Assembly: GCA_000507305.1 (NCBI GenBank)
Contig: DF241508.1
Coordinates: 1-64,000 of the forward strand
Source of the DNA: Breviolum minutum Mf 1.05b.01
Taxonomy: Eukaryota; Sar; Dinophyceae; Suessiales; Symbiodiniaceae
Length of the DNA: 64,000 nucleotides
Direction: 5' to 3'
Shown here: positions 1 to 17,919 of the stretch, in pieces
Layout: each line of letters begins with the position of its first letter
Position numbering within the stretch: position 1 is the stretch's first letter
Notes under the pieces: generated by a model
Database searches by the model: none
Told to the model about the DNA's origin: nothing
The model's input: the letters and a program-made list of their open reading frames with translations, nothing else
Translations under genes and position numbers: made by a program

Positions 1-203
1 CACGGCTTAGGAGGCCTTTCCTGTTTTGTCAAGCTGTTTGTACCACCCAGGTGATCGCTTGATGGCAGATTTCCAACTCCGACCAGGCAGATGCTCGTAG
101 AAATGGCATGCAATTTTGATGACTGTGAGACCACACATTCAATTGCATTGAATCCCTTGCGTTCCTTTCAACTCAATTTTGTCACTTTGCTTCTTGCTTG
201 CAG

Positions 204-717
204 GCCTTCGAAAGTCTGGAGCGGTGGTTCTCAATGTTCTTCCTGGTGGACTCTGCGATCGCGTGACTTGCTTGGATCTTTTTGGGATTCACACAGTCTT
301 CTCTTGTCTCATGTCTCCGAGAGACTTCCGATTCACGACGTTTCATGCATATGGGGTCGGTTCAGGTCCCTTGCAAATCTGTTGTGATTAGAACCCATAT
401 GACATATTGAGAATGATATGCCAGAAACATGATATGATGTGCTATATATTTGGTAAAGAGCAATTTTGAAATATGACAAAAGTTCGCATCTCTTTGGGGT
501 CTGAGACCAAAGAAATTAAGGTTGATAGAACTGGCAAAAGGAGGACAAACCTTCCTTTTCAATGAGAACATCTGACGAGAAAACCTCTGACGAGAAAACA
601 ACACTTTTTCAGGGCAGAAGACAGCCTTTGATGTTGTTTGGATCAAATGTTCACCTGGATCAAATGCAGGCTGGCGTTCGAGCCGGCGATCGCTTGGTAT
701 CCGTAAATGGGCGCCAG
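204..717 (+). CDS. PDZ-domain protein, two exons (partial gene)
   Basis: Two short open stretches together resemble a PDZ peptide-binding domain. The first follows an AG at 203 and reads SGAVVLNVLPGG, the carboxylate-loop-to-strand region. The second, 670-717, follows an AG and reads AGVRAGDRLVSVNG, the classic PDZ core. The second exon is exactly 16 codons and is followed by GAGCAC, a GA-type donor like those in neighbouring genes. The first exon probably ends after about 240, where either GT or GA could serve as donor. A few residues seem to be missing between the halves, so a micro-exon may lie in the intervening intron. The rest of the protein was not found. It could be the start of the gene that continues into the Ala/Pro/Lys exons, but no joint proves this. 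Confidence 0.5.
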
Positions 718-2185
718 GAGCACCGCATTAGCGGCATTAGTCCCTGTTGCAGCTTTGAGAGAAACAACGTTTCATGACAGCCAGCTTTGAGGGGTGGACA
801 ATGGGTGTTTACACAAAATTCGTGTCAAGAAATGTGTGTAGTGCACAGTGGCATGGCGTGCTTTGACTCACGCTGTGAGATAAGTACCGTAGACTTAGAC
901 TTTCAGTAGCTTTTGAGACTGCTCAGCCTCTAAACATCAATGGTTGCGCAGGACCAGAATTTCAAAAACTTGAGAGTTGAGGCGCAAGTCAGCATGTCGA
1001 TGGTGTTTGAGCGAGCACAAAGTGTATTCATGGGCATGCACCTTGGGAGGAAGTGCCAACAAAGCTAATCTTTATGGGCACATCTGGCAAGATCACCACA
1101 GAGGCGTGAAACCAAACAGCGGAGTATCTTAGTGAAACCATTGCTCGGCCTTTTCAATTCATAAATCAACGTGAGATTTTGGTTGAGATCGATGGGTGCC
1201 TGCCGAGTGCTTCGATGTGCAAAGGTTCGGCTGATCTCTGGAAACACCTCTTCCAATGTCAGTTTCAATATGCTGAGCGACAAGGCGTGGCACCGGATGT
1301 CGATGCTTTTTATCAATCCTCGAATCAGGTTTCTTTTGTTGACGAGGTCTGGGGTGGTGCAAAGACCAAGTACCTTTTCCAGGAGGACCTCACATGCGAC
1401 GCACATCTTGGGCAGTGTTAGATACATTTTGTCTTCCGATGAAACCTGCTTCATGGAACAAGTGGCTTTTTGTGCTTTGATTACAGTTACAGGAAGCTTG
1501 TGGACGCTGTTTGAACTTTGAGACATCTTTGTGCTTTGTGCTTTGAGTCTGTTTGCTTCCTTTTGTTGGCTCAAGTTTGTGCCGAACCTGTTGACGCCCG
1601 CTAACCTCATCTGCCCTCAAAAGCAATGTCCGAGGCTAGACCGACGTGAATTTCAGTGTCCTGCAGCCCATGTGGCCCTACAGTACCTATGTTTTGTTAG
1701 AACCGTGAGCCCATTGAAAATCATTGTGATCGTTATGCCTTTTTTTGTGAATCATCTTCATTGTTTCCCTTTTTGAATCTCTTCCAAACTTGCAGGCTGA
1801 GCTGCTGGGAGCCTTAGCTTCGCTGGAATGTAACACAGAATCCAAGCACGAAAGGTGAGAGACCTGACCACCAAAGTGAGCAGTTTCATGTCAAGTCCAG
1901 ATGCAGCCTCCGAAAGGTCCAAGAGTGCTAAGCGCCGCGCTGCAAAGAAGGCAAGCTTGGCTGTCTCCGACATCCAACCTGGGTTGCGTTCGTATGATTC
2001 CCATAAAGAAGAGACTGAAATGTCTATAGAATGCATAGAATGCATGACATATATATATATATATATATATATTTGTATATATAAATATATAAGACATATT
2101 AAGACACAATTGCTTGGTTTCACCTTCAGAGTCTTGAAGTTTGCGGAACCAGTTGTAGTCATGTCGAATGTTTCAGGCAAGGGAT
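718..2185. other. Mostly intron-like DNA with two possible exons
   Basis: No family is recognisable here. A possible exon at 1795-1840 follows an AG and reads AELLGALASLECNT. Another around 1896-1955 reads PDAASERSKSAKRRAAKK and has the Lys/Ala composition of the exons that follow. An uninterrupted AT dinucleotide run lies at 2049-2073. A 181-codon open frame on the minus strand (1065-1610) has no recognisable domain and looks like chance. Confidence 0.4.
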
Positions 2186-4300
2186 GCAGGCTACGCTGCA
2201 GGTGGGATTTGGGGACCAGGACTTCCAAGAAATGGAATGTCAACAGGGTATGCTGCATGGTATGCCCCGATGCACTCTGATCAAAGCTCTGTGGAACTCC
2301 CGGCCAGAAGCGGCACCCCCGGAAACTACACCCGAGAAGCCGAAGGCAAGAATTGTTCTTTTTTTTCGACGATTTTTCTTCTCCTTCCGATGCCATACTT
2401 GAGATGCTTGACACCAGGCGAAGGCAGCTCCCAAGGCCATGACACCTGAGCCGAAGGCTCCGTTTTTGCAGATCGAACTTCGAAGACGTCTATAAGAATA
2501 TATGAATATATATTATATGAATATATTATATGAATATGATATGTATTGAATTGTATGAAACATAAATCTATGCCACAACGCCATAGTTCATAAGAGAGCG
2601 CAGGCCAAGCCAAAGGAGGCTGCAAAGGCGAGCGGCCATGCATTGACAACAAATTGACTCCAAGATTCTAAGATCACCGTTGTTTTCTTGCAGCTATAGT
2701 TCACAGCAAAAGCATTTCATGTGTTGAAGCTCTCGCTGCAAAGGCTGCTGCCAAACCCAAGGCAAGCCCTAAGGAGAGCAGATTACAATTTAGAGCGATT
2801 GGAATGAAGCGAATGCAGTGAACACATGTTGGACCTTCGCAAAGTCAGTTTTTGATTTGAGGAGGAGCCCAAAAAGCCCGAGCCGAAGGCTGGGCCAAAA
2901 ACAAGAGCTGCAAATGCGGAGCTGCAAAAGTAGTTTTGTAGTGTTTTGCTTCCCTTGATGGAACTTTTCAGCCAGGCCCAGCCGAAGGCCAAGGGAAAGG
3001 CTGCACCGGAGGCAGGACAGACATCTCGAGACCAATGATGCGAAATGTATCGACCAGAGATTTCAGTGCTATTTGCTCACGCATTGGGTTCCCTTTTGAA
3101 ATTTCGAAACTATGAAATGCGACACATGAAAAAGAATAGCACAAAACCCTTAGACACAGCGATGCATAAAAATGTCTTCCAATGCAATTCTGGAAAACAT
3201 CTTAAGTTCATGCGAACTCACATGGACTCCGGGTCTGAATATGCAGAGGGCAGGCATCTTTGTTCATCCCTTTTCACAAATGCACAGCGCTCGAGGCTCC
3301 TAAGCCGAAGGAGGCCGCCAAGGTGCCAAAAAGTTGACTTGTTGCCTATATTGTGCCTGCCGTTGCATTGCTGTAAATGGCTTTGTCTAGAGCAAACGAG
3401 CCAAAAGTTCAACGAGCGTTGGAATCACAGGCAAAGGCGGAACCGAAGCCAAAGGCTGCACAAAAGAAGGTTGTTACTTTGCAGCAAGTGAGTGATAATA
3501 GGATATGCCATGGTGTCGCACCCGTTCTTGATCGCTTAGCACTTGGACGTTACTGGAGGTTCTGGTACGTGGGCTTTGAATTGCTGTATTTGTGCTCCGG
3601 AAATTGCCAGAATGTTCCCCTTGCAGAAATAATATAGGCAGTCGAAAAGGCATACACACCATATATATGCATATATATATATACATATACTGTATATATG
3701 TAACTATGTATGTAGCTACGACGCATGAAAATAACAAGGTATTCTGACTCCAAGTTGCCTGGGTTTTGGTGCCTTGGGTTGCCCAAACCGAGGAGCCACC
3801 TCCTCCTGCTCCTGTTGAGCCTCCTGCACCAAAGGCCAAGGCTAGCGACCGGAGCATCATTATAATTGGATGCGCCATTTTTTCAAGCGAGATCATATTT
3901 AAATTTTGAAGCAATGTGAGACTGAAGCTTTGATGGATCGTTGTTCAATCTGTTTATATCTGTTTATATCTGTTTATAATTTATAAGACTATGAAATTAT
4001 GATAAGATTATGTTTGTAGTCTGGTTTTTGTGATGTTTTGTGTGTTTTTTTGTAGTCACTCGCTTGTCATTCGCTGTCTTTTACTGTGACTGTCTGCAGG
4101 GAAAGGCAAAGGCGGAGCCCAAGGCGCCTGCGACTTCGGCACCCAAGGCCTGCGGCGCAAAGACCTTTCATGGTTTCTATCCGTTTTTATCCGTCAAACC
4201 GAGTTGGTTGTTTTCGGAAGCACATACGAGCATCCGAGCATCGCGCCAGGCCGCAGCGAAGAAGGCCGCTGCCAAGAAGGAGGACGGCAACGGCAACGTG
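2186..4300 (+). CDS. String of Ala/Pro/Lys/Glu-rich mini-exons
   Basis: At least ten short stretches code for low-complexity A/P/K/E segments separated by AT-rich intron-like DNA. Examples are TTPEKPKAR near 2330, AKAAPKAMTPEPKAP near 2417, AQAKPKEAAKAS near 2603, EEPKKPEPKAGPK near 2865, AQPKAKGKAAPEAG near 2972, EAPKPKEAAK near 3294, AKAEPKPKAAQK near 3430, EEPPPPAPVEPPAPKAKA near 3790, AKAEPKAPATSAPKA near 4105 and QAAAKKAAAKKEDGNG near 4250. Such tails are usually disordered, basic and nucleic-acid binding. The string leads directly into the Lys/Glu-rich coiled exons of the KH gene, so it is probably that protein's N-terminal region. Exact exon borders and the start codon are not resolved. 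Confidence 0.5.
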
Positions 4301-4531
4301 GCAACGGTGGCAACATGGGGATTCTCAACGTGTTCGTGTGGATTCTGTGGATATCTGTGTTTTCACGTTGAGTTTTTTCCTGGGCATTCAGAATTCAGCC
4401 TGCCAGGAAGTAGATGACAGACCTGAACGTGTGGAGGTGGTGCAGCCCTTTGCAATTGTCCTTCCCTCAGCTACTTCAGGCATAGCAGGAGTCCGTTGGA
4501 CTTCGTTGGATTCCACAAAGCACGCCTTAAG

Positions 4532-11155
<6,624 letters not shown>

Positions 11156-13323
11156 GGGTCTTTCAGAACTAGCTGGGTGCAGTGCGAAGAAAAGTGATTT
11201 TGCAATGGCAATGTTTGGAAGTTCAAGGATTCACTTTGGCTGAGTATTTGGAGTAGTTGTGTGAAGGGCTATGATCATGTGTCGCTTCTACCATCGTCCC
11301 GGATTGTAGGACTGGATGAAGGATTACATCTACAAGCGATGAGCCTAGGTTGCTGTCAGCAGTCTTCCCTTGGGAGGCTCAAGTGATCCAAAAGAGGCTT
11401 TGGCGCACAGGGTTTGGATGATTTTGGAAACATTAAATCCCACCTCCTCGCAACATAGAACAACTAATGAATCAATGAACGCATTACTTGTGAAAGCGTT
11501 ACTTACGCCCGGAAGACGCGCTTCTGTGCGCTTTTGGACTTTCGGAACAGCCCAGTTCTGGCTTTGAAGCTCGGGGGGAGCGACGACCGTGTTTTTGCCA
11601 CACCGCTGCACATGAGGTCACTAGTCACTAGTTGTATTAATGAAACAACAAGGAGTGAAGGCAGCTCTGAGGAATTGAGTGTTTTGTTCCTCCGTTATTG
11701 GCAAGGGTAGAGGGGCGCAGCCTTATAACCTGGCTTCATGTAACAGCGAGCACATCGCTCACCCCAAAGAGTCCTGGTGCTGAGAACAAACTTTAGATGA
11801 TTCAATCTGAATCACCCACAGCGGACAGATCGCTGACGTTGATCCAAATGAAAAGAAATATCACGTAAGGGCACTTAGAAATTGGTTCAAAAAGCAGTTT
11901 TGACCACTGACTGTGTTGGCTTCGGGCATGGTGAATCTCTTGCATTAGCTGCCATTCCCAGCTCCCTTACTGGAGACTGAGGGAACCGGCAACCAGGCTG
12001 GTGGCAGACCAGCATATTAGTCTTAATTGCCTGCTGGTGAAACTGGCGAGAGGCTGTGGGATCTGCCCTTGAAGGGCAAAGAACGGCAAGGAGATACAAG
12101 GTTCTGGAAAAGAGCCTAATCAGGCGTGCAGCCCTTTGAGGTGTGCCAATGCCAAGGGCCATAGGGGCACTGCTTAGCAAAAGCTGTTTAGAGATCTTAT
12201 TCATATTTATTAATGATGTTTTTGATGAAGCTGAAGGCCAAAGACATTTACGTTAAGACGGAAGGCATTGAAACTCTCACTTATACAAAGGATGATGCGG
12301 TGATGTTGCAGACCAATCATACACTTCGATGAGACAAGATCCAGGTCTTGGCACCTCAAGGCATTTTCACTTCAAACGTGCGCGGCAGTTGATACGTCAC
12401 TGTCTTGCACCAACATCCTATCCTGACCGCACCCGGGCTTTCACGGGCTAGCGGCCAAAGTATGCTGCGAAAGACTCAAAAAGCACGATCCAAAGGGTGA
12501 ACTTCGCCCAGACCCTAACCTTGCCTCAGTATATCTGACCATGCGCCAACAATGAACATAATGAACAATCTTGAAGAATCTTTTTGAATCTTTAGTTCTT
12601 AATCTAAGATCATGTAGATCTATTTGTGCAGGATCTATCGCAACGCTGGTGTTTTAAATACGTCTTGACAACAAAGAAGCTGTGTCCTTTTTTTGTTGAT
12701 TTTGTGCTGATTATCCACTACTTCCCATTCCTGTCTAGCTACATGCGGAAGAACTGGCAGATACTCTAGGCACACAGCAGGGCAGACAGAGAGTTAGTAG
12801 ACCGATGGGCAGGCAGATCTACCGACCTCCTAATTTATAATGTACAAGCGTTTGACCTTCCATTTGGCCTTTCTGCATGCTGACACCCCAGCCATGGATG
12901 ATGTCGACGGTCTTGATCGGTTGGAGTCATTTGCAGTCTGTTTGGTTTGAATCAGGAGCGTGTCTTTGTCCCTAGCGTGGCTTCGCTGGCCTTGGGCGTG
13001 CAGGTGTGGTGGGCAACAAGCAATCTTGTCAAAACTGTCTTTTTTGACGGACTTCAATGATTCAATGTGTTCCTTGGTCCAATTGTGCAGGCTGAGCCTT
13101 CAAAAGCACCGCAAATGTTTTCGCTCGAACCAAGAGAGGCTGCAGCTGCAAAAACAAGTCGCATTTGGTGTTTCTTCTGCCTTCATTATTTGCCTTCATG
13201 AAAGCTTCCGATGTTCATCAGAGGTGTGAGAAACCTCGTCCGCGAAGCATGGCACATGTTTCTGGCGTAGGCTTCCAACCTCCTTCGACGTGCGAAGAGC
13301 GAAGCTGAAGTCCCGCTCTTGAA
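11156..13323. other. Interval between the KH gene and the next gene, with a few possible exons
   Basis: After the KH stop there is no recognisable gene for about 1 kb. Protein-like stretches follow: about 12236-12330 reading AKDIYVKTEGIETLTYTKDD, about 12470-12550 reading LKKHDPKGELRPDPNLASVYL's core KKHDPKGELRPDPNLAS, and 13092-13158 after an AG reading AEPSKAPQMFSLEPREAAA. They may be exons of a small separate gene or upstream exons of the next one. No family was recognised. Confidence 0.35.
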
Positions 13324-16300
13324 ATGGCCGGGGAGGATTCAGACTCTAGACTTTTTAGTCTTGTTGAGGCACTTGACCTGGAGAAATGGTAGGTTTGATG
13401 AGATGTTTGCTATGAGGGCCCAAGGTACTTCCCAGTAAGTTGAGGGGCACAACCTCTGTTTTCACCTTTGCAGCCACGGCTCAACGACCTCCTGACTTAC
13501 ACATTTTCCCAGAAGCGACTGCGAAGCGTTCTTTTGAGAGAGGAGCTGTCACTAAAGACTGCCCAACTACCTGGTAAGCGTGCCATAGATGGCCGCGTCG
13601 TTTTAAGATCATAAGGGCCCGAAACTGTGCAAATAGTGAATATTTCTTGGAGGCATTATTTGTGAAGCCTGAGAAAACTACTTCAAATTAGAAGACTAAG
13701 GACTCATCAACCCAAGCAGTCCATTCCGTAGCACTTTGAACACGAGTTACATTACAGGTTCGGACTTGTGTGAAGTATGCACCGAAGCAGTCCATTCCGC
13801 AGAACCGGAAAATGATCACAAACTTAGGAATGTATCTGGAAAGAAAAACGCTTCAAAAGTGCGTTGCCAAACACAAAATGTTGGTTTCTGGATAGAAAAA
13901 AACCTCAAACGTGTGTTGCCAAGCACAAAATGTTGTCAAAATAGCGTAAATACCAGTGTTTGCACACCACAATGTGCACAGAAACACGCGGCCGTTTGTG
14001 GCACGCTTGCCAACTACCTGCCCAAGCAACAGCTGTCATCCAACAGTGTCTTGAAAGACTGTCATCAAAGACTGCCTAAGTAGACTGTCTTGTCGAAAGT
14101 CATCAAAACTTCAAAAGCATGCTTTTAAGAACTTATTCTAGAAAGTCTTCTGAACGAGTCTTCAAAGTAGTCTTCTGAGAAATTCTTCTAAACCTTATTC
14201 TAAAACAACTCTCGTGAGCAAACTCTTCGATGATTTGCTTGGATCAAAAGCTGAAACATCTGCTCCTGTGCCGGTAAATCGTTTCTAAAGTTCGTCAAAC
14301 TGATTGGAGAACTTTTGAAACATCTTTTTGTTTATGTTTTTGATATGGCGCTTGGCAACAGTGTCAACCTTGGCATTGGCCAGGTTTTGCCACGCTTGTA
14401 GGGCTTGTCCGTTTTTGATGTTCATTATGCGATGCGTTTTGACTTTGTGGTTGTGGTGATACCGTCAGCAATCTGTTGAACATAGTGAATTATGGAATCC
14501 CATAGGTCGTTCTGATCTCCTACTGCAGGGGATATGCCTTGGTGGATGTTAATGAAAAAATTGTAGGGTTTCGCACAGGTCCAGTATGGCACCTGATGTC
14601 CGCGGTATCGCACGGTGTCCGCGTGTCTGCGGTGTCCGCGGGCCTGTGGTCAACTGCTCACATTTACAGTATGTTCTTTTTGTGCGTACGTCAGCTGCTT
14701 TCTTCAAATCCGTTTTTGATATGCAGATATAACATGTACACGGCGTGTATTTTTTGATCATAAATGATGACTCTATCCATGCATGCTGCATGCACATCAA
14801 ATCATCATCCTCAATCCAACTGGCAGTCCTGACGTGGAAAACAGGATCGTTCATGGAAGTGTGTCAAAGGTGAGGAAAGAGATGCAAATGAACGAGGGGG
14901 TCCTTGTTGCTCGATGGTGAAAGTTACGCGCGTCGTGAGAGCGTTCCCTTCCTGTCCACCAAGGTTGTTGCAATGTCGTCCACTTGAAGGTCATGGCATT
15001 ATGTCCTTGCGCATGTGTGCCGGGAATGTCAACCCCTCCGCCGCGTGCCCATCATGTGTTGGTGGCGTGTGCAGTCTTTGCCGGCGGTCGAGCATGCTTG
15101 CCCTACCCATTCGCGCGTTTCTCCCTGGAAACGCACCATGTAGTAAAAGGTGCCCGACTGGCTAAAAAGATCTAAAAAACTGAATGATGCAGAATGACTC
15201 CACGGCGCATGTTGAACTCCTGCTAGATTTCGCCTGTATGACCAAGACATTGCCGCCCTTCTCAAGGACCAATATCCCACAAGGTTCCAACGTCAAGACC
15301 TCATCTCTAGTTAGTTTCACAAGAACTATTCATTTGGTCCAAAAGATTCACAACATTAATAGTTTTGCTGATGCTTTTTAAGCGGGGGCGAGTGCCCTTT
15401 CGCATCGGACTATAGATTTAGAGGAACTGTTTGTGGTATTAAACACCGAGTTAAACTCAACAACCCCCAAAAGTCCATCACTACTATTCTATCCAATTTG
15501 CAATACCAAAAGACCTCCATGTACCCATACCTTTATATCTTCCAAACCACCTTCGCCCGGCGTCGTGCTTGAAAAGTGCACCTCAATTACCCAGATAACT
15601 TGGGACTCAGGAAAACCTGGGCTGTCTTCGCCCTGTCTGTCATGTTTTGCGTGTGTTTCGCTATTTTCTGGCACTCCCAGATATACTAAACAGGTGCTAG
15701 CAGGAAAAGTCAGCACCTCTTCGCATGTTAGTCACAACATCCACAGCGATGTATTTTGGGCACAGCTGAGGCCCAGCTTTGTCTTGGCGATCGAACATGC
15801 GAAGGTGCGCCCACAACAGAGACGACGTGCAGAATTAGTTGATGTGCTTGAAGGAAGATCTGGATCTATATAAGTTGGGGCGCGAGCATTTGTCAAGTGT
15901 ACAGTGTACCACTCTTGTTGTGGTGGGAGTTTGCCCTTTCTGCTCACATAGGTGCAATTTCGCATGGAAGCTTGGAAGAGGGCCAGGCTTGTTTCTGTTG
16001 GAAAGGGGGAACATCGTTTCCATGGAAAAGCTGATGTCCTGGTTAGACTCGGATTTGTTGCTGAATTGGAGAAATGCTTGGAACATCTTTGGAATGAAAA
16101 TAGAATGTTTCATCAAGCCTTTCCCAGTTTTTAAGTTTCAATTGCATCTTGGTTTTGCTTCCAAGCCGCGGGGCAGGTCGACAGAGAGATCCAGCCGCAG
16201 CAAGAGCTTTGGGTGGAGGTTGGTACTTCTACTTCACTTCACGGCAACTTGCAACTTGCAAAACGTGTGTAACGTGTGTAACGTGTGTAAACTCCGTGAT

Positions 16301-16928
16301 GAACTCAGTGATGTCATTTCCATTTTTTTGTGCAATGCCTGCATGATGCATGACATTCCACCATTTTTTCCGCTTCAGGTTGGTGAAGAGTCTCAACATG
16401 GCATTGCAGGCCTTGAAACTGGTTTTTCCTATGCCGTAAACTTGTTGCGGTCTGTATGGATTTGTATGGATTTGTATGGCATGGTTGCGGTTGGAAGGGA
16501 AAGACTCACCTTTTCACCTTTTCCTTTGGACATGAATCCAAGAAAAGATCATGAATCATGAATCGGAAAACAAAAAGGAGCCGAAGGAACTCACGTTGTG
16601 CGAGAAGCTTTGAGAGAGAGATTTCTATTAATAATGATCCATTCAAGTGGAATCAGAAGGATCTTCATGTCACATTCTATTTGATTTTCAAGGCCATAGC
16701 TCCACAGAGCCAAAGAAAGAACGACATGCTCCTCGGGACGCAATAGTGAACTGCCCAATTGCGTCTAGACAATTTAGTGTGCAATTTCAAAGGTTTGAAA
16801 CGTCTAAAAACCCATCAAAGCTTGACAGCAGAGTCACTTCAGTTTGGCATTGTCAATCGATTGTGAACCGATTGAAGGATCTTGAAGGTTCTGAATCTGA
16901 AGAGGAAATGGAAGAAGAGCAGGTCTAG
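13324..16928 (+). CDS. Unrecognised multi-exon gene with acidic C-terminus
   Basis: A possible first coding exon starts at an ATG at 13324 (MAGEDSDSRLFSLVEALDL) and ends at 13380 before GAGAAA, a GA donor. It joins in phase to 13474-13573, which reads PRLNDLLTYTFSQKRLRSVL onward and ends at a GTAAGC donor. Later protein-like exons are about 14220-14275 (KLFDDLLGSKAETSAPVP), 14802-14870 (IIILNPTGSPDVENRIVHG, GT donor), 16176-16217 (VDREIQPQQELWVE, GT donor) and 16376-16406. The last exon ends SIVNRLKDLEGSESEEEMEE plus EQV and TAG at 16926-16928. Only the first join was checked for phase, so the later exons may belong to more than one gene. No family was recognised. The acidic tail resembles that of the preceding KH protein in style only. 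Confidence 0.45.
16262..16290. repeat. Three tandem copies of a 9-bp word (AACGTGTGT)
   Basis: Three adjacent copies of AACGTGTGT are seen in an intron-like stretch. Confidence 0.85.
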
Positions 16929-17008
16929 GCAGGAACTCGACACGTTCACCCTGAACAGAAAACTGATTCATCGCCAAGCATTGGGATTGTTTGGGGATGT
17001 GTTTTCGG

Positions 17009-17055
17009 TTGATTCACTAAGAGCGACGGCTGTAATGTTTTTTCTCTCAAGAGCA
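17009..17055 (+). repeat. Split direct repeat A1
   Basis: This 47-bp copy begins TTGATTCACTAAGAGCG and matches 24467-24513 without a visible mismatch. Its last base is the A of the ATG that opens the first frame of the element. Confidence 0.9.
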
Positions 17056-17919
17056 TGAGCAGTTGGTTGTTTCAGGTCTCTAAGGTTGTAGAGTTTCTGC
17101 AGCTTGGGATTTCATCCAACTGGTTCGGCCTCGCCTGCCCCCACCACTGTGGTTCTTCCTCATTGGGCTTGCTTGGATTTACTTTCCTCACCGGCTTCCT
17201 TGGTGGGCTCATCCTTGCTGCTTCCCTATCTTTGTGGATTTACCTCTACCTGCTTGCTCCTTCTGCTGTCCTTCCTCGACAGCCTTTTGTCCCTGCTAGT
17301 CGGCTTGCTAGGCTACAGGGATATTTGCATGAGCACCGATTCCATTGAGTCCCTCAGCCTCAAGATCGACTTTCTTTCTTCAAGGGTTGAGGCACTGGAA
17401 GAGGAGGTGAAAGAGCTGAAGGAGGCGGCAAAATCCAACGTGGTGAGTGGATATACTTTGGTTGAGGCCTCATCTTCTGCAGCTCCTGCTGTGGGAGATC
17501 AACTACCGGTTGCCACCTACGACTACAACTACTTGGCAACCACTATCCCCCCGGTCCCTGAGGACGTGGTTCGTGCTTGTGCTCTACTATCTGGTGGTCG
17601 TCTCACTTTCCGCCAACGTGCTGAAAGGGCTTGGGCTGCTGGACATTGGGCACGTTTCGTGCTTGAGGGCAAGCTTGCCAAACCAAGACCAACTACACCT
17701 ATTGATCTGGCCAACGCCTACTACGTGGTGCTCCGTGCCCCTGGTTTCCCACACCCCTTGCTGTGTGACAAGGCATCGGACTATCGCTACGTCATCGGTG
17801 ATTTCAAAAGCGACTCAGTGTCGCACGGCTTTCCCTCGAAGGCCGAGGCTTGGACCTACGCGAAGGCAGCAGGATTTGCCTTGCCAGCTTCGCCGTACCG
17901 ATGGAGCAGCAGCAATTGA
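17055..17919 (+). CDS. Retroelement ORF1, N-terminal part: membrane-like segment, coiled coil, RNase H1-N-like domain
   Basis: Two overlapping frames appear to share this region. The frame opening at ATG 17055 (to 17348) contains a long hydrophobic stretch with LGLLGFTFLTGFLGGLILAA, a likely membrane segment. The frame 17104-17919 then gives a heptad-rich coiled coil (IESLSLKIDFLSSRVEALEE) and ends in a region with YYVVLRAPG and SHGFPSKAEAWTYAKAAGF. The latter pattern (YYVV...G..., then FPSKAEAW.YAK) resembles the small N-terminal RNA:DNA-hybrid-binding domain of RNase H1, also called the viroplasmin-type domain. A frameshift around 17300-17350 would join the two. The function is probably structural or nucleic-acid binding, by position and by analogy with gag. 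Domain assignment is by eye. Confidence 0.6.

Noticed and set aside
1553-1577. TTTTGTTGGCTCAAG, similar to the end of the dinoflagellate spliced leader
   Set aside because: The leader end reads TTTTGGCTCAAG without the extra bases, and the upstream CCGTAGCCA part is absent, so this is not a convincing relic leader.
1065-1610. 181-codon minus-strand frame
   Set aside because: It has no recognisable motif and opposes the direction of every identified gene.
15839-16561. 240-codon plus-strand frame
   Set aside because: It crosses splice-like signals and is out of frame with the short exon VDREIQPQQELWVE at 16176-16217, so it is probably a chance opening.
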